Source of the DNA: Bemisia tabaci
Lineage: Eukaryota; Arthropoda; Insecta; Hemiptera; Aleyrodidae
Assembly (NCBI RefSeq): GCF_918797505.1
Contig: NC_092794.1
Span: 72,391,345 to 72,455,344, forward strand
Direction: 5' to 3'
Length of the DNA stretch: 64,000 nucleotides
Each line of letters begins with the position of its first letter. Within the stretch, counting starts at the first letter, position 1. Under the pieces are notes generated by a model that saw only the letters and a list, made by a program, of their open reading frames with translations, made no database searches and had not been told where the DNA came from. Of this stretch, positions 12,470 through 22,182 are shown piece by piece. The position numbers were made by a program, and so were the translations under genes.

Positions 12470-12985
12470 AATCCTGGGCACGTGAGGCGGGGAGGGCGGA
12501 TTTACGGCGGGATATCGCGGGACGGCGCGGGCTAGCGGAAGCGGGGCTCCCCGAGGAAGGTCCGGCTACGACTGAGCGGGTTGCAAGTAGTATTTGTAAA
12601 CGCGCGTCTTGGCTGCGGGGCGCGGGTGGGCGCGGGTGGGCGCCGCGATTCACAAACGCCCGCCGCTTCCCGCGCTTATACCGACGCCTCCTCACGCATC
12701 ATTCAACACTCTGCGCTCCGCGGCACGGCTACCGGCGCGAGTTTCCTTCCGGATCCGCAACCCCCACCCCCCCTCCGATCCCCCCTCCGACCCCCCCTCC
12801 GACCACCCCTCCAACCCCCCCCTCCAACCCCCCCCCCTCCGACCCCCCTCCGACCCCCCCCCGACCCCCCCTCCGACCCCCCCCATAAAGTTCGTGCGTT
12901 CCTGCCGCGGGTTTTAAGCCTCGCATTATATTACTATGCGCGATGGTCTGCGATCTCGGCGCCTCGCACGCCAGCATTGTGTTGA
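12470..12985. promoter_or_regulatory. CpG-rich island, possible promoter region
   Basis: Base composition changes abruptly from AT-rich flanks to strongly GC-rich, with many CpG (for example GCGCGGG, CGGCGCGG, GGGCGCGGGTGGGCG). It carries a CACGTG E-box at 12479 and GC-box-like GGGCG words near 12495 and 12640. On both strands the open frames are low-complexity Pro/Arg or Gly, so they are composition artefacts. Such islands often mark promoters or 5' exons of regulatory genes, but no TATA, start codon context or splice donor can be tied to it here. The call as regulatory DNA is inference. Confidence 0.35.
12760..12884. repeat. C-rich minisatellite with G-quadruplex potential on the minus strand
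   Basis: About ten imperfect repeats of an 11-bp unit, CCCCCCTCCGA and variants. On the minus strand each unit has a run of four or more G separated by three to five bases, which is the pattern for stacked G-quadruplexes. It sits inside the CpG-rich block. Confidence 0.9.
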
Positions 12986-13194
12986 CTGCTTGGTTTTTAG
13001 CTACACGGAAAAAAAAAAAACTGACTTAGTGGGCTGATTGTTGAAATCGATAAACAAAGCTATAGACAAAGGAGCCGTAAGGAGTATAGAGCGGTCCTAT
13101 AGGTTGAAATGGGTGGCTCTCATAGACCAAGGGGGTAACTGTTGACCTAACTAAAGGATCTCCCTGGGTTCCTGTTAGTCTATTATCTACCTCA

Positions 13195-13318
13195 TTTGGA
13201 CGTATTTCTATCAAACGGACCTTAGCGCCATAGGGGGAGGAAAGGAGAGGGGGGCTTGGATTGGCGGGTGTTGCGGAACGCGATGCTCGTTCCGTCTTAT
13301 ACTCGCAATGATTTTCTC
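13195..13318 (+). mobile_element. F-family element, truncated at its right end
   Basis: Begins with TTTGGACGTATTTCTATC and AAACGGACC, then follows the 41216-41436 copy closely through TTAGCGCCATAGGG, GGGGGGCTTGGATTGGCG and TATACTCGCAATG. The right half is missing and the 13324 foldback starts only a few bases later. No coding capacity. Confidence 0.75.
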
Positions 13319-13323
13319 ATTTT

Positions 13324-14068
13324 CACATGTATACCGCAAAAACGTTTCGGCTGATAACTCGGTCCTCCTCAGTTGCATAAAAATAGTAAAAAATTGTAAA
13401 AATCATAAAACGTAGTACTTGGCTGTACATTTCAAAGCGAGAAAAATGTTGTTATGAAAGAAATTCTGATAACACAGTCAGAAAACTTGTCCCAGATGAG
13501 AGACAAGTTGTCCCACAGGGGACACAACTTGTGTCTCCTGAGGCACCGCTTTTCTCTCCTGAGAGACAAATGTTCTCTCCTGAGAGAGAGGTAGTCTCTC
13601 CTGAGCAATTACTTGTCACCCGTGAAAGATAACTTGTGACCCTTGAGGGAAAACTTGTCTCTCCGGAGAGAAAAGTTGTCGCTCAAGAGAGACAAGTTGG
13701 GTCCCCTGAGGGACACCTTGTCTCTCATGAGGAACCAGTTGCCTCCCATGTGAGAAAAGTTGTCGCCCAAGAGACAAGTTGTGTACCCCGAGAGACAATT
13801 TGTCTCTTATCAGTGACACGTTTTCTCAGTTTTGACTGTGTTATCAAAATTTATTTCATTACAACATTTTTCTCGCTTTGAAAGGTACAGCCAAGTACTA
13901 CGTTTTTAGATTTTTACAATTTCCTACTGTTTTTATCCAATTGAGGAAGGCTGAGTTTTCAGCCGAAACGTTTTGGTGGTGTTAATGTGAAGAAAATTAC
14001 CACTGTCACCCGCTGTTTAATTTGTTATTATTGTACCTCTTGTTACGGCCGCGGGCGGAGCATCGAAC
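13324..14068. mobile_element. Foldback element with minisatellite core
   Basis: Two arms of about 165 bp (13324-13489 and 13826-13989) mirror each other. Shared marks are GTAGTACTTGGCTGTAC, TTTCAAAGCGAGAAAAATG and AACACAGTCA. A related copy at 37313-38159 continues about 70 bp beyond the right arm (matching words GTTTAA, GGAGCATC, AACATATC), so the family unit extends to about 14068. Each arm carries CTGAGGA or TTGAGGA, then a GGCTGA/TCAGCC stem, then GAAACG. The core is the tandem array at 13490-13825. No protein is encoded. Confidence 0.8.
13490..13825. repeat. Minisatellite of GAGAGACAAGTTGTCTCTCC-like units
   Basis: About fourteen degenerate units of about 24 bp built from GAGAGACAAGTTGT and TCTCCTGAG. 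The unit is itself partly palindromic, so open frames appear on both strands (repeating Val-Ser-Pro-Glu-Arg-like patterns). These are shadows of the repeat, not genes. The array forms the loop between the two arms of the 13324 foldback. Confidence 0.85.
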
Positions 14069-14402
14069 ATATCACACTCTACAAGAAGCATAGATTCCGA
14101 TCCGCATTCATATCACTTGGATTTTTGGGCGTTATATAGACTCCAGCACAAAATCTCTAACACTGTAAACTTCAATTTTTAATTTAAAATTTCGAAAGTT
14201 TTCTGGGTGAAGCCCCCTGGGCTCCACCTCCCGCTCCCCTCCGTTCGAGGTGTATGGATCCGCTTCTGTGCCACATTCAAATTTGTAGAACACTCTAAGA
14301 AAAGAAACGAAACGCACGACATTTTTCGAGGTCGAACTTTACATGATGATCGGACGATTTTGAAGGAACCTCCGGGTCCGTATCGTATCGAATCGACGAA
14401 AT

Positions 14403-14848
14403 TAGAGTCCCTTTATACCCAGAGTTAAGATTACTCGATTATCAGCTGACTGGCAGCCGGCCTTGGCTGGCCATGGAGGCCGAACCGAGTGAACCCAAAT
14501 GAACGATATTGAGGGATAAGGATCAGGAATCCTGCGATGTCTATCACACAAAAACAACATCATCAACAAATTGATCAATTAAAAAGAAAATGAGATTGGT
14601 TTGTGAATAATTTCTTAATCTATTTTCATTTTGGACCGATGGAAATAACAATTTACTCTTGATAAACTACAATTAGGTAATATTTTCATTATTCTTGTTC
14701 ACATTCGAGGTACCGCCATCTTGGTGCACTCGTTTCGGCCTCCATGAGCGAGAACCAATCAGAATTGGATTTTTTTTTGGCCACTTTGAGCCCAACCAAA
14801 AGGTAGCCAAAAGTGAGTTGTCTTAACTCTGGGTATAAAGGGACTCTA
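14403..14848. mobile_element. hAT-like MITE, TAGAGTCCCTTTATA termini
   Basis: The 446-bp element starts TAGAGTCCCTTTATACCCAG and ends with its exact inverse. Flanks are GACGAAAT (14395-14402) and CACGAAAT (14849-14856), an 8-bp target duplication with one mismatch. The subterminal word AACCAATCAGAA at 14752 is shared with the 38555-38865 copy. The TAGAG start and 8-bp duplication fit the known hAT pattern. Non-autonomous. Confidence 0.85.
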
Positions 14849-15371
14849 CACGAAATGACGATTGCGAAGGGCGAATGTTGCGCGCACGTGCTCAAAATTC
14901 AAGCAGCTATTCGCGCTGATATTGTTTTACAGGAGGCAACGGCAAGAACCTCAAATTCCCGGCTGAACCAAATGCATGCCATAAAAACCGCCCCACGAGG
15001 GGGCGTGTGGATACCTCGAGGGGACGCGCGCGAGCGGAATTATTCAAAGCAGCCAGGGAGGTGAAAACTAGGGAGGTGAAAATTTCATCATGAATATATC
15101 TTTCACGGAGAGACCACCAAGACCAAACCAACCAAGACCACTCTATGACGTTCGGGTAGTAACCCGCGATTCTCTGAGCTGAGAAATATTACTGTTGCTG
15201 GAGATTATTGATGATTAAGTTCAGTACCGATGTTAAAGTGAACTTACACAGGAACTCATCCAGATATCAGATTAATTTTCCCGAGATACTGCTTTCACTT
15301 CAATTTGAAACTTATCAACTTTATTTCATACATAACGTATAGTTCATACATACACAACATAAATATAGGAA

Positions 15372-15614
15372 CACTGAAAAAAAAAATCCGGCCGTGGGAG
15401 CCGCAATTACGGGCTATATATACATACCGTCTGTTCCGGGCTCAAAGGCCGAAAATCCCGGCCGCTGGAGGCGTAGCTTCGATTGCTCCGGGTTCAGAGG
15501 CCGAAGCTACGGCTACAGCAGCCGGAATTTTCGGCCTTTGAGCCCGGAACGGACGGTGAGTCTACATAGCTCGTAATTGCGGCTCCCACGGCCGGAGTTT
15601 TTTTTTTTTCAGTG
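15372..15614. mobile_element. Palindromic MITE, CACTGAAAAAA termini
   Basis: Starts CACTG followed by an A-run and ends with a T-run followed by CAGTG. Inside, CCGGCCGTGGGAGCCGC mirrors GCGGCTCCCACGGCCGG and CTCAAAGGCCGAAAAT mirrors ATTTTCGGCCTTTGAG. Almost the whole 243 bp folds on itself and it is markedly GC-rich compared with its flanks. No coding capacity. Confidence 0.85.
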
Positions 15615-15624
15615 AAGAAGAGTA

Positions 15625-15878
15625 CACGGAGAAAAAAACACGGTTTTTCGACGGTGATACGGTAGTAAAACCGCGAATTTTGATAAGGTTATTGATGAGC
15701 ACAGTAGCATAACTACGCTCGTGGTAGCATTATTGTGCTGACAGTAATATTACGGTGAACATGGTAACAGCGCTGTGCTCATCATTACAGTCATCAAAAT
15801 CCATGGTTCTACTACCGTGGAATCCCGTGTGACATTATTACCGTGGTAACCGTCGAATAACCGTATCTTTTTCTCGGT
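15625..15878. mobile_element. Palindromic MITE, CACGGAGAAAAA termini
   Basis: Starts CACGGAGAAAAAAACACGG and ends CCGTATCTTTTTCTCGG. Mirrored interior words include TACGGTAGTA and TACTACCGT, and GATGAGCACAG and CTGTGCTCATC. TA stands outside both ends. It begins 10 bp after the end of the CACTGAAAAAA element, with an unrelated interior but a similar terminus. Confidence 0.7.
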
Positions 15879-15984
15879 ATAAAAAGTAACCTAAACAATA
15901 AATATGCGGTTGGTATGTTTGGATAATTTCTTTTTTTTGGCTTACATTGACCATATTTTAGCAATCTCGTTGAAAATCTGGTGT

Positions 15985-16044
15985 GGACCGCCAGAATCGA
16001 ACCAAATTCCACTGGGCATGGTCCAATGCGCTGGTGGCTGGTCC
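15985..16044 (-). ncRNA. tRNA-like head of a possible SINE
   Basis: Read on the minus strand the segment carries CAGCGCATTGG, close to the pol III A box, and GGTTCGATTCT, a good B box, about 25 bp apart. The ends GGACC and GGTCC can pair like an acceptor stem. The anticodon arm is not regular, so a working tRNA is unlikely. A tRNA-derived SINE running toward lower coordinates is possible, but I cannot define its 3' end. Confidence 0.4.
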
Positions 16045-16106
16045 CTCGCAAGTCACAACGTCTGAATGACATCGAGAGAAACTGGAGTCCATTCGATTAG
16101 AAGAGC

Positions 16107-16772
16107 ATGGCTATAGTGCGAAACCACGTAACTCGATTGCGGTGTTTTAAAACCTTCGCTCTAATTTTTGTTTCCGAGAAAAAAAATGTCAACCTCGTCG
16201 CTTGAAATTCATACTAGAGTACCTTTATTGAGAGAGTATGGCCACCGGGCCTCATGGAGAGGCTTAGGACCCAAAAATGGCGGTGCTTTGTTTTGGTTTT
16301 TGTGGATGGGAGGGGGGTCATTGCCAACTTTTGACGGTTATCACCAACCGCACTTGCTGCCAACCTTACTACATCTAAGATAATTTTTCTCAAAAATTGC
16401 ACACGATTAGCCTTAAAAATATGTAAAGATGTCGCAATGCATTTGAGTAAATTTCTCGTTACGATAAGCAAAGAAAACTACATTTTGAGTCATTTTGCAT
16501 TACATTAATTTATGGCGTCCGCCATTTTTGGGTCCTAAGGGCTCCATTTAGCCTAAGATGGCTGAGCCAATCAGAGGTGGTAACCCCAGTGCCCATACTC
16601 TCTCAATATAGGTACTCTAATTAATACAGAATATGCTGCTAACGAAGAAGAAAAACTGGGGAAGTGTCCACGATATTACGTTGATTAGTTTTCCAAGGAA
16701 TTACTAAAGTATGATTGGAAGTCTGCAACGTCAGAAACGGAGATAAGTGGTTTTGGACTTTAGCCATGCATC
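16107..16772. mobile_element. G-family element split by a later insertion
   Basis: The left part (16107-16214) opens with ATGGCTATAGTGCGAAACCA and runs to GCTTGAAATTCATAC. The right part (16628-16772) resumes AGAATATGCTGC and closes with AGTCTGCAACGTC, GGAGATAAGTGG and TTTAGCCATGCATCG. Together they equal an ordinary G-family element of about 250 bp, as at 26976-27242. The 16215-16619 element sits between them. Confidence 0.75.
16215..16619. mobile_element. hAT-like MITE nested in a G-family element, TAGAGTACC termini
   Basis: A 405-bp element with ends TAGAGTACCTTTATTGAGAG and its near-exact inverse. Flanks ATTCATAC (16207-16214) and ATTAATAC (16620-16627) make an 8-bp target duplication with one mismatch. 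Subterminal words include CCAAAAATGGCGG and CCGCCATTTTTGG. Related to 27604-27988. No coding capacity. Confidence 0.88.
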
Positions 16773-17196
16773 GACATTGTCATCATCCCATAAATCTCGA
16801 AGTAACCTACAGTTTTGGTTGAGTTAGCCCGAAATTTTATCGAAAGACCAAGTAGGTTTGGCTAACAAACCGGGAAGAATAACTCGATGGCTAATGAACA
16901 ATACCACCTAACTACAAACGGACGTTTTTGCAGAGCGGAGAGAAAATTTTGCCATTTTTATAATTTTAAGGTTAGATCTGCATTTTTTTTATACATTACT
17001 GCGTCATTGCAGCGCTCCTGTACAGAATTGGAAAAAGCAAAATCATCAGCTTGCGTATTTTGTACTGTAGAATGTGGAAAAATCTATAACCTATTTTTTC
17101 CAAAATTGTCAGTTATGCGGTTTTGTTTGTCAGCCCTCGATATATTACCGCCATCCAAGGAAAAACTCCCGTATCTCCATTCAACACTTTTTCAAT

Positions 17197-17319
17197 GGGA
17201 CGTATTTCTATCAAACGGAACTATGTGCATTATGAAGTGAGCCCTGTTATGCACATATTCTTATGGGTCTCAGGGCTCATGCCTTAATGCAATAGTTCCG
17301 TTTGATAGAAATGCGTCGA
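17197..17319. mobile_element. F-family MITE, short form
   Basis: About 123 bp with ends GGGACGTATTTCTATCAAAC and the inverse GATAGAAATGCGTCG. The interior ACTATGTGCATTATGAAGTG and CAGGGCTCATGCCTTAATGC is nearly the same as 59128-59257. No coding capacity. The target duplication is unclear. Confidence 0.85.
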
Positions 17320-17495
17320 ATATTTTCTGACAAATGCGGTATGACAAAAAAACTAACCAATATTCATCCTCCATTATTTTTGATGCAACTCCGCTACACC
17401 ATTAGGAGCTAAAAATGAAAAATAGAAACTTTGCGGCGATTGAATTTTCCTGTAATAGAAGTTAAGGCGTTTTTGCTGTGGACGGCAAATTAGTC

Positions 17496-17917
17496 CAGTG
17501 GCGTGGCGTGAGTTGCGATGTATCGATTGTAATGCCATTTAAACCTATGGTAAATAATCGATTATTAAGGTGTTCGCTGCGAACACCCTGTTTATCGATC
17601 CTTTTCCATAGGTTTAAATGGCGTATCAATCGATATATCGACGGTGAAACTACCAAACCACGTATCTCGGTTTGCGACGTCGCAGACTTCCTGTCATACT
17701 TTATTTTTTAAATGAAAAACTACTTAACGTCAAGTCTTGAAAATTGCTGTGATTTTTCCTCTTCGTGCGGAGAAAATTCTGCGAAAATTTCAAGGAATGA
17801 TGTTGATTTGGTCTACTTCAAAAAAATAAAATGTGAGCGTAGATTTTTAAACACCGCAAACGAGATACGTGGTTTGGTAGTTTCACCGTCGATATCGCAA
17901 TCCACGCCACGCCACTG
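17496..17917. mobile_element. CAGTGGCGTGG-family MITE, interrupted copy
   Basis: Starts CAGTGGCGTGGCGTG and ends CACGCCACGCCACTG. The left part carries the usual core (CATTTAAACC, GGTGTTCGCTGCGAACACC, GGTTTAAATGG). The expected terminal arm is broken at 17640 and resumes at 17890, with the G-family element between. Without the insert the element is about 170 bp, as in the other copies. No matching 8-bp flanks are present here, unlike 22588, 31681 and 32872. Confidence 0.88.
17641..17889. mobile_element. G-family element nested in the 17496 MITE
   Basis: A 249-bp unit with ends ACGGTGAAACTACCAAACCA and its inverse. Inward are CACGTATCTC, GCGACGTCGCAGACTTCC and GGAGAAAATTCTGC, the family marks. 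Its flanks both carry parts of the host's CGATATATCG word, so a target duplication of about 8-10 bp with small changes is likely. No coding capacity. Confidence 0.8.
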
Positions 17918-18590
17918 ACCCCAAAGTATAACCGTTAACGCGAAACTGAAGCCGCACCCTCGCACGAAAAGTATACGAGACTAAGAAGGGAGATTTTCGC
18001 GGATTTGTCGACGGTTGTGTCAACATGGGCTCATGTCTCTGCGGAGGAAGTCGTTGCGTTACAGATGTTCGACACTGTTGCGGGTAATCAACGGAGAGGC
18101 TCGGATCTAACCTTGTTTCGTTGTTACCGTTAACTTGAAATCCAATAAAACTGTTGCGAGATTAGCTTTTAAGCCGGGATTCGCGCTTAATCGAGTTCCA
18201 CCCAGTCTCTGTCGCTGCCAATGATCCTCCGCACGCCCGGCCAAAATTGGAGTTGTTCTAATCGAAAATCAAGATTCCAGGAAAGGAGCGGACGGGCGGA
18301 AAAATGATTCTCAGAACCGGGATCTTTACACCCCTAATATCTAAAATGATATCATGTAAACGTATCATGAGACGTTATTCGAGAATCATTATATGAAGGG
18401 TCTCCATCTTTAAAAATCAATTATATGATTAGATCTGGAATAATCTTTTTTATTGTCTCAGAGATTTGATTATTTGTTTCATTTTTCTGAATATACCTTT
18501 TAGGGTTTTTCTAGTTAATCCTGTAGCCACATTAGTCAAGTTTAAAGCAATCAGAATGAATCATGGGCTATATTTTAATAGATGAAAAAA
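17918..18590. other. Anonymous DNA, no gene seen
   Basis: The part 17940-18300 is less AT-rich than its surroundings and carries none of the repeats seen elsewhere in the window, so it may be single-copy. No open frame with a domain and no convincing splice-bounded exon is visible. Confidence 0.4.
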
Positions 18591-18599
18591 AATGATTAT

Positions 18600-18835
18600 T
18601 TATTATCATTTTTCGCAACAATTTTCCAAATTTTATTTTTACATTTTTAACTTTCTCATATTTATAAATAAGGTGAATGTAATCGATGTGCACTAAATTT
18701 AAAACATAACATGAGTGTGATTTTTTCGATCTTAGAGTTATCCCTTATTATTTTTGTACAATTGTATTTTGATTTACCTGATTTAGCACTAAATTAAATC
18801 TTTTATTTTGTTTTTAAAAAAAAAGAAGTAAATTT
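18600..18835 (+). repeat. Diverged dispersed repeat, copy 1
   Basis: Shares an ordered series of words with 30545-30775: TATTATCATTTTT, TATTTATAAATAAGGTGA against TATTTATATATAAGGTGA, AAAACATAA, CTTAGAGTTATCCC-like, TATTATTTTTGTAC, and TTTTGTTTTTAAAAA. Both copies are same-strand and non-coding. No terminal structure is seen, so the class is unknown. Confidence 0.5.
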
Positions 18836-18911
18836 TTGATATTTTTCTTATATAGGGCAACCCCTAGAAGGGGTATTTACTAAAGGGTTTAAGTTTCATT
18901 TACTGGAGAAC

Positions 18912-19173
18912 AATTGGATCGCTTTCAGCAAAAAGGAACCAGCGCGATTGCAGTGTTTTCAAAATCGTGCGACTTCTTCTATTCCTTTAAAAATACTTGA
19001 TATGTGTACAATAATCAAATTCACACCATTATTTTCTTAAAAAATTATCAATTTTTTGGTTGGAAGCAAAAACTATTTGCCATTCTCAGAGATCACCTAG
19101 ATGATTATAAAGACGCAACATTTTTACAACAATGTAATCGCGCCAGTTCCTGTGTGCTAAATGCGATCCAATT
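18912..19173. mobile_element. L-like MITE, AATTGGATCGC termini
   Basis: The left end reads AATTGGATCGCTTTCAGCA with AAAGGAACCAGCGCGATT. The right end is its inverse (AATCGCGCCAGTTCC, TGTGCTAAATGCGATCCAATT). It is about 262 bp with an AT-rich centre. The 60098-60318 element has the same layout. A 77-codon frame overlapping it is not a gene. Confidence 0.75.
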
Positions 19174-19759
19174 ATTAAAAATGGTTAAAACAGGCAACCT
19201 CGGAACTATTCTCTCCTTAGCTCAAAATTATTCATGAGCTGACGCTGCAGTAATAAATACAGGCCATGTAGCTCTAGTGGGAACAAAAATTTATCAGAAT
19301 AATATCACAATTATAATCAAAGCGCACGGATCAAAACTTTAATAAACACCGTCCGATTAGTTCTCGGGGGTTCAAATAATTAATCATATTATAGCCAAAG
19401 AGCAAAACCACATATCTCTAATTTGTCTCTATTTTTTAAAATAATCCTTACTTTTTTAATTCACAAATTGGAGTCTCCAGAGACAGGATTGAGATCCAAT
19501 AGGCCTAAAATATACATTCTTTGCGTGGATTTCGTTTATAGGAACATTTCTAAGTTAATAAAGTCTATTCTAACTTAAGTTTAATTTATCATCATTTAGG
19601 GTTATTTCTAATTAATTATGCCGAGAAACATTTACTCCGTGTTTTTAACTAAAATTTTTTCTTTCCTAATCAACTATGATGCTGTAACTCTAATTGTTAT
19701 GACTATCTGTTTATGAATTGTAACTTGACTATTAAAGAGTCCTCAATTCGACTTTACTT

Positions 19760-20002
19760 AACCTACCTCCATTGCGGTGTTTCATAATTTCCACTTCTGT
19801 TTAATTTTTACGAAGGGTAGAAAGCCAGTTCCTACTACCTTGAAATTTAAACAGAATATTCTGCTGACAGAGAATAAAAATAAAAGAAAATTTGAAGAAA
19901 TTATGTACACTAGCACTTCCAAAAAAAATCAATTACAACGGAAAGTGTGCAACGTCGCGGACGAAGATACGTGGTTTTGCATTTTAGCCATCGATAGGGA
20001 CT
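19760..20002 (+). mobile_element. G-family element, part of a compound unit
   Basis: Contains the family sequence TTGAAATTTAAACAGAATAT, TCTGCTGACAGAGAA, GTGTGCAACGTCGCGGACG and ATACGTGGTTTTGCATTTTA, and ends in AGCCATCGAT. The left end is eroded. It is joined directly to the 20003-20345 module. Confidence 0.65.
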
Positions 20003-20345
20003 AGTGCACCGTGGGCGCGGAAAATACGGTCGTTAGCGGTAACGTGTCCCGTCGGTCGATGTTTGCGAGCGCAAGAAAAATTAAAACGCCTTCAATTAAG
20101 TGAGTCTGCAACCCGCGCATCCATCGAGTACGAATAGTTGTATGCAGCGCCTCGGTGGAAGTCGCATCATTCCGCTGTTGCGGTGGTAGCGCGTCGTTGA
20201 GCGCTTGAGTCTGCAATTCTGTATGTTTGTGGTTGAATACCGTTGCTTTTCTGATTGTTTTCTGTGGTTTAAAGTGTGCAACGTTAATGTTGCAACGAAG
20301 GAAAGTGGTTTCGCACTTTGGGCATCGATATGAATTAGCTCACAA
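20003..20345 (+). repeat. Module attached to a G-family element, copy 1
   Basis: About 340 bp that reappears at 61743-62061 with roughly 85% identity by eye. Marks are AAAATACGGTCGTTAG, AAAACGCCTTCAATT, CATCCATCGAGTACGAATAG, TTGTATGCAGCGCC and GCGCGTCGTTGAG. It closes with a second G-type end (GTTGCAACG then GTGGTTTCGCACTTT). In both places it follows a G-family element with no gap. Confidence 0.75.
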
Positions 20346-20800
20346 TGATGAGAGCGGGCGCCTTGATTGCTTTTAAATTCGGACCGTTTCGATCCCAATA
20401 TTAATTCTCTCACCCGAATTTTCATTTTTCTCTTTAACTCTTCATTTTTTAATATGTTACCCACCTTCAATTAATTTTTCTCCTTGATTTTTCACTAATT
20501 TTTCCCCCTAATTTTTCTCTCTACTGGCAGACCTTTTTCTTCCGTCTCCTTTCACTTTAATATCCTTCAGATTTTTAACTTCTTTTTTTTTACTTTTTTC
20601 AGTAAGCATTTGAAATGTCTGGTACTCTTTATTTTCTCTCATCGTTTATTCATATAAAATCGTTTCTTTTTTCAGTATAGATATGTAAATGGCTACAATC
20701 GCTAGAGAACCGCCCAAAATTAACTGTATTTTATGACACGTCTCCTAGGACTACGCCACAACTACTAACGCCACTATTACTACTACTACTACTCCTACTT

Positions 20801-21019
<219 letters not shown>

Positions 21020-21423
21020 CTACTCCTACTTCTAATTTTAAAACACTTGAATCTTAAGAAGAGCAATAAGAGCAAATATATTGCATACACACTTTTCCCA
21101 CCTAGTAACAACTCCACATTTTATTATAGCACTGACTGCAAAGCTCATCTGAGCCTCCCCCCCCCCCTTCCATACCGTTTCGCTTAGCAGTCATACTCTT
21201 CATCAAGTTTAAGATTTGTTTACCTGTTGGAGGATATCACTAAAAAAATCGAGGAGTACTCAAATAAGCGTTAGTTTGATCATTACAAAGGATGGGACAT
21301 TAGGCCTCCTAACCGTAACGCACACCCTCTCAGCCTTTTTATGCAGAATAAGGTGTATACTTCACAAAACATTTTCCACTCTATCCTTCGAAAAACAGTC
21401 CTTTATTCGTGTTTTGAATATTC

Positions 21424-21547
21424 CGTCGCTCCTCTGGCATAAGGGTGCGCATCTTGATTTCATCATGAGCCCCAGAAAGGACGGATTCATGTATAAAACA
21501 GGGCTCAAATAGAGATTGAAATTCGCCCTTATGTCAGAGGAGCGACG
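21424..21547. mobile_element. Short MITE, CGTCGCTCCTCTGG termini
   Basis: 124 bp with ends CGTCGCTCCTCTGGCATAAG and the inverse CTTATGTCAGAGGAGCGACG. Flanked by ATTC on both sides. Interior words TGAGCCCCAGAA and AAAACAGGGC are shared with 41941-42063. No coding capacity. Confidence 0.82.
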
Positions 21548-21554
21548 ATTCATA

Positions 21555-21867
21555 CACGGAGAAAAAAACCTCGTGCGTGGGACCCAAAGTTTAAATCATA
21601 TGGATCTCTGAAGTTTTCAGATTGAGCATCTGAACACTTTAGATCTAGCCGTCGAGGTTCGGATCACACATCTGAAACTTCAGTTCTTACATCTGAAGTA
21701 CTTTAGATATGAGAACCGAAGTAATTCAGGTGTAAGAACTGAAGTTTCAGATGTGTGATCCGAACCTCGACAGCTAGATCTAAAGTGTTCAGATGCTCAA
21801 TCCGAAAACTTCAGAGATCCATATGACCTAAACTTCGGGTCCCACGCACGAAGTTTTTTTCTCCGTG
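21555..21867. mobile_element. Palindromic MITE, CACGGAGAAAAAAA termini
   Basis: A 313-bp almost perfect palindrome. CACGGAGAAAAAAACCTCGT mirrors the right end, and the inner words GGATCTCTGAAG, GATCTAGC, GTCGAGGTTCGGATCACACA and CTGAAACTTCAG have matching inverse copies. TA stands outside both ends. It begins only 8 bp after the 21424 element. Its terminus matches the 15625 element. Confidence 0.88.
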
Positions 21868-22182
21868 TAGAGACTCCAGAGAGTTGTATCTTGGTCTACT
21901 GTGCGGCATCCCTAATCCCTCACGCCTCGTCTCCGGATTCAAGCATGCGCCTGCCGCCCCAACTTCCCGAGTTTTCCACTTTTCCGCGTAAAACCTCACG
22001 CAGTTTTAGCGACAACTTTTTGAGTCGCTTTAAATCCCTACACTGTCCTCGGGATCACACTGGAAAGAAATATCCCTCGGTTTACAGGGTCGCTTAGTTT
22101 TCGGAGCGCTCGTCCTGACTTCGTTCGCAATAGTGTGAGGCGGTCCTGTGCCTAAAGCTAGTTTATTAATTGATAACGGCAA

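Noticed and set aside
12581..12985. 134-codon proline- and arginine-rich frame, and glycine-rich frames on the other strand
   Set aside because: All frames are open because the C-rich minisatellite and CpG-rich block lack stop codons. Composition artefact.
13490..13825. CRISPR-like array
   Set aside because: The units are degenerate and contiguous with no unique spacers. It is a minisatellite in eukaryotic-type DNA.
13616..13881. Frames with a repeating ERQ-V-pattern on both strands
   Set aside because: They are the minisatellite core of the foldback. The repeat is partly palindromic, so both strands stay open.
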